From positions 64,746,620 to 64,810,619 of the forward strand of contig CM043700.1 of NCBI GenBank assembly GCA_023935145.1: a DNA stretch of 64,000 bases, in the 5' to 3' direction. This DNA is from Bretschneidera sinensis. Lineage: Eukaryota; Streptophyta; Magnoliopsida; Brassicales; Akaniaceae. Of this stretch, positions 56,372 to 64,000 are shown one piece after another; the first letter of the stretch is position 1, and the number at the start of each line of letters is the position of its first letter. The notes beneath the pieces were generated by a model, which was not told where the DNA came from, did no database searches, and saw only the letters and a list, made by a program, of their open reading frames with translations. A program made the translations under genes and the position numbers.

Positions 56372-56462
56372 CTTTTTGAAATCAGGAAGTGCTAAAACCG
56401 GTGCGTGCCTCTATCATTTTCTGTTTGACCAGTTGAAAGCTGGTTTCTGCCTCTTCGGACCA

Positions 56463-57532
56463 CTAAAAATCACGCCCCTTAAGGCACTCTGTGATAGGAG
56501 CAATCAAAGTGCTGAAATTTCTGATGAACCGGTGATAGAAGGAAGCCAATCCATGAAAAATTCTTACATCGTGCAAGGTCCTCGGTGTGGGCCATTCCAA
56601 GACCGCATCTATCTTCGACTGATCTGCTTGAACACTATCAGTAGATACAACAGAACCCAGAAAAGTAACAGAAGTAGTGAAGAAAAAACACTTCTTCTGA
56701 TTGACGTACAGGTGCTCTGTCCTCAACAAATTAAAAACAGCATGGAGGTGCTCAAAATGTGACTCCCACGTCGGACTATAAATGAGGATGTCATCGAAGT
56801 AAACTACAACAAACTTCCCCATGAAAGGCCGTAAAACCTGATGCATGAACCTCATAAATGTGCTGGGCGTATTGGACAGCCTAAAAGGCATGACCATCCA
56901 CTCATACAACCCATGCTGCATCTTAAACGCTGTCTTCCACTCATCTCCAGACCTTATTCTGATCTGTATCCATTCCTGAGGTCAATTTTGGAGAAGACCC
57001 TAGAACCGGATAGCTGGTCTAACATATCATCCAGGCGGGGAATTTGGAACCGGTATTTCACTGTGATCCTATTGATGGCTCTGCTATCAACACACATACG
57101 CCAAGAACCATTCTTCTTCGGCACTAGTAGGGCAGGAATCGCACATGGGCTCATACTATCATGGACGTAGCCTCTCTCTAACAACTCTACCACCTGTCGC
57201 TGTAACTCTTCAGATTCCTTGGGGCTGTGGCGATACACCGGTTGATTAGGCAAACTGGGCCCTAGAAAAAGGTCGATCTGATGCTGAATGTCCCTCATAG
57301 GTGGTAACCCAGGAGGAAAATCCTCTGGCATAAGGTCAGAAAACTCTGCCATCAGCTGCTGCACTCCGGCTGGTAATTCTGGATTCAGATCTGCTGCGCT
57401 ATTCCCACAAGGCAGCAGAGCATAAACCATGTCCACATGCTCAACCTCTGCTAAAAACATGGACATCGAAAGCAGATTAGTATTATTGGAAATCGGGGTA
57501 GAAGTTATTCCTTCCCGACGAGGTGCCAACAC
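56463..57532 (-). pseudogene. pol: unit 3 reverse transcriptase, frameshifted
   Basis: Two frames. 57,532-56,954 has [32 protein letters not shown] and [10 protein letters not shown]. 56,921-56,463 has [25 protein letters not shown] and [11 protein letters not shown] five-base deletion near 56,968 (GATCTGTATCC against GATCTGGTGGTATCC) causes the shift. Confidence 0.85.
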
Positions 57533-57601
57533 AATCTTTTTCCCTTTGATGCTAAGGGAGTATGTGTTTTTTCGCCCATCATGAATAACATTACGGTCAT
57601 A

Positions 57602-59011
57602 CTACCAAGGCCTGCCTAACAATACATGACAAGCATCCATATATACAACATCACACCAAGCATTATCGAAATATCTCTTACCAATCGAAAAAGAAACTAG
57701 GCAACGCCTATCTACCGTTACCTCACTGCCTTTATTCAGCCAAGACAATTTGTACGGCTTAGGATGACGTTCTGTTTTCAACTGCAGTTTCTTGACAGCC
57801 TCTTCAGACACCACATTCTCACAACTGCCACTATCTATGATCATCTTGTAGACCTTATCAGCAACTGTATAGGTCGTGGGGAAAATATTGGTCCTCAACC
57901 AATCGTCCCCTGAATTGCCCTTCGGGGTCAGTAGGCTCTTACGAACGACCAAGGTCTCATGACCATCCCTATACAATGCATCTCCATACTCATCATCGTC
58001 ATACATAAGCTCCCCAATCTCCTCACTTTCATCTACCCCATCGTCCTCAATCAGGAGATTTTTGCCTTTATTACTAGCAGGCTTCCTGCACTCGGGCGAT
58101 TTATGCCCATGTTCACCACATCTGAAACATCTAATAATCGGGTTAGTGTTAGGGTTACCTTGAGGTGGTTGCTGGACAAGACGGGATTCCTAAGGGTGAG
58201 CTGGCCGATTGTTTTGATCGCCTCTGTTCAATGGCCTCCTGTTCTGTTATTTTTCCACTGCAAGTGCACGCTGATAAGCTTTTGAAACTGTCCACAGCGA
58301 GTAAAGGCTGAGGACAACCTGTAGGGGCTGCCGTAATCTCCCCAAATATCGTGCCACCATCTGCTCCTCTGTTTCAGATAAGTCGTTCCGGGCAATCAAC
58401 TGATAGAATTCCTCCTTGTAATCATCCACCGATTTCGTGCCCTGTCTCAACGAATGAAGACGCTGAAACAAGGTCTGAGTGTAACCGAAAGGGATGAAGT
58501 GACCCTTCATCTTCTTATTTATCTTCTCCCAATCTGTAATCTTGGCTTTGCCCTGCCGATCACGCGAACACCTCAATTGCTCCCACCACGCAGATGCTCT
58601 GCCCTTCAATTTGATGGCGACCAATTTCACTTTCACACGATCTGGGACTTCTTTGTACTCGAAAATATGCTCAACTTCATTCAACCAATCAATGAATCCC
58701 TCGACCTGTAACGTACCAGAAAACTCGGGCATATCCACTCTGAATCCGAGGTCTCCATAACGTTCTTCCCGACCACGGTGCTCCCGGAATCGAGCAGGAT
58801 TGTGATGTGGTTTTTCGGAACTGGAACTGGAATCGGAATCGTGATCTTCAATCTCACGATCTCTGAAATTTTGCGCCGCTAGACGCTGGGTTAACTTGGT
58901 AACTTGCCTCTGTAAATCCTCAATCATCGCATCTTGAGCATTATGATCACGATGTGGGGCTTCCTCGTTCGGAACTTGCCCGCGATGACCACGACCACGA
59001 CCACCAGCCAT
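57602..59011 (-). pseudogene. gag-pol: unit 3 Gag and protease
   Basis: Gag starts at 59,011 ([19 protein letters not shown]) and stays open for 254 codons to a private stop at 58,247-58,249 (AVEK followed by TAA), covering the whole Gag core and VARYLGRLRQPLQ. The zinc knuckle region follows near 58,085-58,130. The protease is in frame 58,006-57,602 with MIIDSGSCENVVS and ends at a stop near 57,603 after LLGRPW. A TAA also occurs near 58,190. Confidence 0.85.
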
Positions 59012-59061
59012 GGAACTGATGAAATCTTGCCCTAGGAAAACGCTGAAGCTCTGATACCAAC

Positions 59062-59520
59062 TGACGCCTGACAGAATAGCGATTATTCTGTAGGCTAGTC
59101 GAACAGATCGTTCACAGGGAGTAACACAAGAAAAACCCTAAAAAACAATGCAGAGAAACAGCTCTGATGTTTATTTAAAATTATGCAAATTCAATAATAA
59201 TGTTTACAAAATCCTAAGACCCTATTTATAAGGTCGAAACAAAATAGAAAAATTAAATTAAGGCTGAAATTAAAATAACTAAAATAAAAAGTTTCCTAAA
59301 AAGTGTAAACTGCCAATTTGGAGGCCTAAACGTCGTTTTTTGGCTAAAATTTTGCCTGGCTGCTTACAAAAAAATCAGGTTTTGTTCGTTGGCCTGTTTT
59401 CAATCAAACTAGGGTCTTTCGGGCCTGGTATGAGCCCGTGGCCCATTCTAGGTAGTCCACTTGCCAATTCTGCGCTGATCTGCCAACTCTGCATCATCTG
59501 ACTTGGATCCTGCTGTGTCA
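59062..59520 (-). repeat. array LTR4 (outer 5' LTR)
   Basis: Ends are TGACGCCTGACAG and CCTGCTGTGTCA, followed by the right target copy CAAGC. The primer-binding site of unit 3 is on its left (about 59,044-59,060). A minus-strand TATA box lies at 59,221-59,232, about 290 bp from the LTR start. As the outermost 5' LTR it would be the promoter for a read-through transcript of the array. Confidence 0.9.
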
Positions 59521-60436
59521 CAAGCTTTAATAGATGATTTGATGTGATTTGGGATGAGAGGAATTTTAGTGGAATTTTTATTATATAAATTTGAGAATAA
59601 TCAGGATAGCCAATTTAAGTGTTTTGAATTTATGTTGTTTTTATATTACTGTTAATATGCATATTTCATATTATTGTTCATATGCATATGCATCAAATAA
59701 GATAACCAAAAGAATCGAGAAGGGGTCGGTCTAATGGAATAACCATGACAGCCGGTATATGGTGGAAATAAAAGGGACACCGTGACAGCTAGTATACGCT
59801 GGAAATAAATTCCATGATAGAAGGGATAAGCTGTAAAGATCCGGGAAGGGGCCGGTCTAAGATAATAATAACCTGTCGACAGGTGGGAAGACGTTCCCAT
59901 CATAATCATTCATGCATGGCATCTGATTTAATTATTGCTTGCATTACTGAAATTATGATGTGTAGTGTGTGATTGTGAATTTATTTATAGATGGATGAGT
60001 TTCACAAAGAGACAGTTATGGTGATAAGAACCATCTAAATGGTTGACCTTATGATGTGAACCTCATGATGAGGTAATTATGAGATAATTGATGGTCTTAA
60101 GGTGAACCAATAAATACGAGAAAGAGATTGATAGATAATGGATATGATGACATGTGAAGTGATAGTGGAGTGCTAGTACCAAGTGTATGAAATATAAATT
60201 TATTTAAATATTAAAAGATTGTTTATACAAATGAGTACTTCTAGTAAATTTAATTCACTGAGCTTGTGAAGCTCACCCCCCATTGTACAATGATTTCAGG
60301 TGGTAGGCTTGACAAATAGTTTTGTGACTCGAGGTTCAGAAGAAATCATTTTCTATAAGTCACGTACGTGTCAACATCCTCAGACTAATGAGAAAAGAAA
60401 ATAAAAATTTATTTTTAAATATTCATGCATTTTACA
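59521..60436 (+). repeat. 3' LTR of element D, right part, truncated
   Basis: Continues the 3' LTR of D after the array (CAAGCTTTAATAGATG onward) and matches the 5' LTR up to about 36,882. The last 170-odd bases of the LTR are missing, and the sequence switches to the 1.87-kb tandem repeat at about 60,437. Confidence 0.88.
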
Positions 60437-61639
60437 TTATTAGATTAGAGCTAAGTGAAGTGTCCAAGAAGAAAAGTAAACTACTAAATTGAGCTGTTAC
60501 TTATTAGATTGTAGAAATTTTTTAAATTATCAAGAAGGTAGATTGTTGTGATTACTTCTTTCTATGAGTAAACTTGGAATTGTGAGGTAAATAGATTGAA
60601 GTTCAAAAGCGGGAAGAATATGTAAGAAAGGAATGATTTTAAATAATACTTTTGATTATTAATATGTGAATTTAGAGGGTTGAAAAATGGAACTTTAGCA
60701 AGTGGATGAAAAAAAATATATGAATCATGGTCGGATTAAGGGGTGCCTTTTGGAAAAATAGTATAGATTGTATGATGTGAATATGAAATATTATATTTGA
60801 GGACTAGTAGTTATAATGAACTAGCAAAGATTATTGGATTTAGATGTACATCGTATAGCTAGACATAAGTTTCAGTAAGGAAAAATGTGGATATGTAATG
60901 TTTAATTATTTTCTAGAAGTTTTGATTTCCTAAACAGACCAAATAAGGAAGCGAGAAAGAGAAAGACTTAAAAGTATAATTAAGTTAAGAGAGTAATTCG
61001 AATGTTTAAAATGTTTGTTTGAAAGAGGGAGGTAGAATAAGCAATTGAGAATAATATAGTTCGACAGGCTAAACAAAAAGGAGATCAAATAAGAAGTAAG
61101 GAATCTGTACTATCATTCAACTATTGTACGAGAAGGGGATAATCGAGTTTGAGGAAAGTAAGGAACTGTTGGACCCATTATAACAGATTTATTATTAAGT
61201 TGAAAATTAGATGGAATAACTAATTGAAATTGAAATTTTTTTTAAGAAATTAAGAAGTTGGGAGTATTAGATTTGACTTCAGAACTAATGGATTAACTTT
61301 TGATTGACGTTCAGTTGGAACTCTTTTTGAAGTTTAATCTTGAAATTTGTAATACTATTGATAATATTAGAGATGGAAGGGCTAAAAAGGGGGGGGGGGG
61401 GATAAAAGTATAAAAGTAGAAGTTGGGGAAGAGATGAAAATACAAGTTTTTAGAGAAAAGACTAAGTATTAATTAAGATATTAACTGTATGAATGGGTAA
61501 AATGTTGGAAATTTGAGAAAAACTATTTATTTAAGAAGTTGAAGTGAGAATTTGTTGATGTAAGGACTAATGATTATAAGAGTGAAGCACATAACCATCC
61601 TTAAAAAAAATTGGATAAAGAATTATTTAAGGTATATCT
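60437..61639 (+). repeat. 1.87-kb tandem repeat, right of element D
   Basis: Starts at TTAGATTAGAGCTAAGTG, overlapping in monomer position with the left flank of D (about 34,852). It continues collinearly with 33,000-34,190 apart from a deletion near 60,598, and begins a new monomer at 61,372. It holds a run of 12 or so G near 61,391. It ends at the insertion of copia element F. No gene. Confidence 0.85.
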
Positions 61640-62560
61640 GATAAGTGTAATTTTTACATGATTTTTTGTTGGAATTTATCTAAGAATTAAAGGATGGAAA
61701 TTGCATCATTAGGTGCTGGTTGGCACCACAACACAGGTGGTGTGCGCTACGGCTTCCAGTAAGTGGAGGTGGTCCTCCACCAGGTGTGCACCGTGGCCCA
61801 GCCCTTGGGCATCATGGCCTCCAGCAGGTGGAGGAGTTCTCCCCTATTGTGCGCTGCGGCTTGCCCTGTTCTGAGCCACGGCGCAAGGCACACCTGATAC
61901 ACCTATTTCAGCACTCTTCAGCTGTTGCGTGGGCTTGATTAAAACGCACAGGTTCACTTAGACTCTTAGAGAGCCACGAGTCTTTGGTTCTTGAGATCTA
62001 AGGGTTGAGATTGGCCTTAAGATTGGTTAAAGAAGTTAGTGCTCTATATAAAGGGTCATCTAGGAGTATTAACAACAAGTGTGACACACATGATAAGTGA
62101 GACACAAGAGTGCAAAGTCACAAGTGTGAAGAAGAAACACAAGAAGGGGGTCTCATTCGAAGAGTGGCTGGTGTTGAGAAAGATAGGCTCTCAAATCTTC
62201 AAAGGTGTTTCTAGTAAGGGAAAGTATTCAAGAAATGGGATTCAAGGGCTTTGTAATTAGAATTTTCTTAGGGAAAATTCCAAGGAAACCCTTAATTCTT
62301 ATCACTTTCTTTTCTTTTCTTTCATTCTTCAAGACCAAGAGGGTTCTTGAAGAGGTGTTGCTGTAATTGTAAGAATTCCATTGATTTAGTGTAGAGAGCT
62401 CGGAGGAGCTCGCAGGGACATAGGAAAATTGCCAAACCTCGATAACAATAACTTATGTTTTCTATTTTATGATTTGATTTTCGTTTAGTACAAATCATTG
62501 TGGATTTGGGTGTTTGGAAAGATCACAACCTAGGATTCTTACAAAGGTGATTTTCCAACA
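61640..62560 (+). repeat. 5' LTR of copia F (921 bp)
   Basis: Starts TGATAAGTG and ends TTTTCCAACA, directly before the primer-binding site. The end resembles the LTR end of the other copia element (TTTTCTTAATA on its coding strand) but keeps the canonical CA. Confidence 0.85.
62044..62052 (+). promoter_or_regulatory. TATA box of copia F LTR
   Basis: CTATATAAAGGGTCATC lies about 400 bp into the LTR, in the same context as in the minus-strand copia LTR (20,984-20,993). Confidence 0.65.
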
Positions 62561-62561
62561 G

Positions 62562-62573
62562 TGGTATCAGAGC
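62562..62573 (+). promoter_or_regulatory. primer-binding site of copia F
   Basis: TGGTATCAGAGC, one base after the LTR end CA. Initiator-Met tRNA type. Confidence 0.9.
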
Positions 62574-62779
62574 TACAATAGCAGGTATCAGAGCAAAGCT
62601 CCGAGAATCAAAGGAAACTTCTTGGGTGATTCAAGAACGCTGCTGGGATCAAGATCTGATCTGGTTCTTGAGGGATTCAAGAACAGTGTTGGGATCAAGA
62701 TTTGATCGGGTTCTTGAGGTTTAGAAGTTTGGAAAGCAATTGCGGGTGCTGCATAAATCATGGGATTTTTTCCTGCAAG

Positions 62780-63590
62780 ATGGGTTCAAACTTCATTGTT
62801 GAGAAGTTTGATGGAAAAGGAGACTCTGCCCTTTTAAAGTGGAAAATCAAAGCGGTTCTTATGCAATAAAAGGTGGACTTGATGATTGGAGAAGATGATG
62901 ATTTTCCAGCAAGTATTACGAAGCTCCAACGGAATGAGATGAAGAAGATGGCGTATAGCACCATCTTTCTGCACATGTTGGATAGTGTGATAAGGGAATG
63001 TGGAAATTCGAAAGATCCAACTGTCATTTGGAAGAAACTAGATGAGTTATTTCTTACCAAAACTCTCCCTAATAAAATCTATCTTCTAAAACGAATCTTT
63101 GCTTTTAAAATGGATCCTAATAAAGAGTTGCAAGATAATATTGATGTGTTTAATAAACTAGTTCAAGATTTGATTAGTTATAGTATAACATTCTCGGATG
63201 AACAATTGGTTGTTATATTGTTGAATTCTCTTCTCGATTATTTTGAAAGCTTGATTAATGCTATTGAATATGGAAGAGATACACTAACCAAAAAAATTGT
63301 GATTAATGCTATAAGGGCTCATGATTTCAAAGCCAAGATGAGGAAAGGATCAAGTGGAGAAGGTCTGTTCATCAGAGGAAGGCCAGAAACTCAGAATGGC
63401 AATAACATCTATGGCAACTACTAGGACAAACCAAGGGGTAGAGGGCAGAGCCATGGGAGATCACATTCCAAACCAAAGTTTGGAGGAAAGCAATGCTACT
63501 ACTGTAATAAGGAGGGTCATTTCAAGAAAGATTAGAAGAAGATGATGAGGGATGAGAGAGGAAGAGGCTATACCAACAATTGAGAAGCTT
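62780..63590 (+). pseudogene. gag: copia F Gag, nonsense-broken
   Basis: Starts at MGSNFIVEKFDGKGD (62,780). A stop follows at about 62,867 (after AVLMQ), then a 183-codon open frame (62,873-63,424) with IGEDDDFPASI, IWKKLDELFLTKTLPNK, DEQLVVILLNSLLDYF and an arginine/glycine-rich tail, which is the Tork-type Gag. A stop at 63,421-63,423 precedes the zinc knuckle (about 63,493-63,535). The knuckle reads CYYCNKEGHFKKD with a stop where the last cysteine should be. The equivalent knuckle in the other copia element lost its histidine instead, so the two decayed independently. Confidence 0.85.
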
Positions 63591-63599
63591 CGATTACCA

Positions 63600-64000
63600 A
63601 GGGAGAACAACAAGATGATGACGTTCTTGTTGTGTGCTCAAATGTGAGCAAGAGGCAGGGCAGCGAGAAATGGATCTTGGATTTCGGGTGCACTTATCAT
63701 ATGTGTCCTCACCGGAATTGGTTCAAGAATTTCATGGAAACCAATGACGAAAAGATTTTATTGGGGAACGATACTTCTTGCCAAGTGAGGAGAATAGGAG
63801 ACATCCAATTGAGGATGTTTGATGGAGTTACAAGGCTACTTCAAAATGTGAGATATCTTCCAGATTTGAGAAGAAATTTGATTTCACTAGGGCAGCTAGA
63901 TTCCATGGGGTACACATGTAAAGCAGAGGGAGGAAAGATCAAGATAACCAAGGGATCTTTGATAGTGATCAAAGCAGCAATAAAGGATGGTCTCTATGAG
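63600..64000 (+). pseudogene. pol: copia F protease, active-site mutant, runs off window
   Basis: The frame reads KWILDFGCTYHMCPH near 63,670-63,710. The catalytic triplet is DFG where the family has DSG, a single-base change. It continues with LGNDTSCQVRRIGDI, NVRYLPDLRRNLISLGQLD and the region before the integrase to the window end, without a stop. The rest of pol is outside. Confidence 0.8.

Larger units (their letters stand above)
44728..59520 (-). mobile_element. array of three CRM-like gypsy elements sharing four LTRs
   Basis: Four LTRs of 446-459 bp (44,728-45,186; 49,509-49,954; 54,282-54,734; 59,062-59,520) separate three internal units of about 4.3 kb, all on the minus strand. Only the outer ends carry a TSD, CAAGC at 44,723-44,727 and 59,521-59,525, and the uninterrupted target is visible in the other LTR of D at about 35,968. 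One insertion was therefore enlarged afterwards from one unit to three, most simply by unequal recombination between LTRs or units. Each unit has a primer-binding site (TTGGTATCAGAGC) at its right end. Gag and integrase wording and the Pol end inside the LTR suggest the CRM lineage of chromoviruses; the lineage is less certain than the structure. Confidence 0.92.
34875..60436 (+). mobile_element. Tekay/Del-like chromovirus D, decayed, with two nested insertions
   Basis: A plus-strand Ty3/gypsy element. It has a 5' LTR 34,875-37,056, primer-binding site 37,061-37,072, gag, protease, RT, RNase H, integrase and a chromodomain remnant (37,138-43,500), a polypurine region before 43,639, and a 3' LTR 43,639-60,436. 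The 3' LTR is split by the 14.8-kb CRM-like array and lacks its last 170-odd bases. A 2,059-bp solo LTR splits the protease. Left flank and right continuation are both the 1.87-kb tandem repeat, so D was inserted into that array. Every domain has stops or deletions. Confidence 0.85.
61640..64000 (+). mobile_element. Ty1/copia element F (Tork-like), 5' part
   Basis: A plus-strand element cut by the window end: 5' LTR 61,640-62,560, primer-binding site 62,562-62,573, Gag and protease to 64,000. It interrupts the tandem repeat at GGTATATC, where other monomers read GGTATATCCTTGAG. It is related to, but clearly diverged from, the copia element at 15,297-21,328: the internal regions align, while the first 250 bp of the LTRs differ. 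Its downstream LTR and TSD lie outside the window. Confidence 0.88.

Noticed and set aside
61388..61402. Poly-G run as a quadruplex or functional element
   Set aside because: Other monomers of the repeat have a short mixed G tract at the same place, so this is probably simple expansion or a sequencing error.

Overview
This window looks like heterochromatic, probably pericentromeric, DNA from a higher plant, most likely a eudicot. It is AT-rich and I find no host protein gene, rRNA or tRNA gene. Almost every base belongs to LTR retrotransposons (Ty3/gypsy of Athila, Tekay/Del and CRM-like types, and Ty1/copia of Tork type) or to a long-monomer tandem repeat into which they inserted. The evidence is plant-type primer-binding sites (tRNA-Asp-like for Athila, initiator-Met-like for the others), plant-type Gag/Pol motifs, and LTR ends with target-site duplications (TSDs). 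The species cannot be named from sequence alone.

Region 1 (1-10,992) is a stack of three LTR elements. Element A (+, Athila-type, gag-protease plus 3' LTR) sits in the 3' LTR of element B (-, Athila-type, gag plus a scrap of pol), and B sits in LTR C (-). Both A and B lack most of pol.

Region 2 (11,011-32,328) is a direct tandem duplication of a 10,656-bp unit. The copies, 11,011-21,666 and 21,673-32,328, are joined by six non-matching bases, and I saw no difference between them. Each copy holds degenerate AT-rich sequence, a 29-bp minisatellite, fragments of the long-monomer repeat, and one decayed minus-strand copia element.

Region 3 (31,996-34,874, resuming at 60,437-61,639) is a tandem repeat with a monomer of about 1,866 bp. 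It may derive from the 3' end of an old chromovirus pol.

Region 4 (34,875-60,436) is a Tekay/Del-like chromovirus D (+) inserted in that repeat and hit twice itself. A 2,059-bp solo LTR of the A family splits its protease active-site motif (38,445-40,503; TSD GCAAC). A 14.8-kb block of three CRM-like elements (-), arranged LTR-unit-LTR-unit-LTR-unit-LTR, splits its 3' LTR (44,728-59,520; a single outer TSD CAAGC).

Region 5 (61,640-64,000) is the 5' end of another copia element F (+), running off the window.

All coding regions carry nonsense codons, frameshifts or deletions, so nothing here is predicted to be autonomous. The informative content is structural: the order of insertions, the exact duplication, the LTR-sharing triple array with nonsense codons common to all three units, and the long-monomer repeat. 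I find no evidence of a novel enzymatic or defence system.
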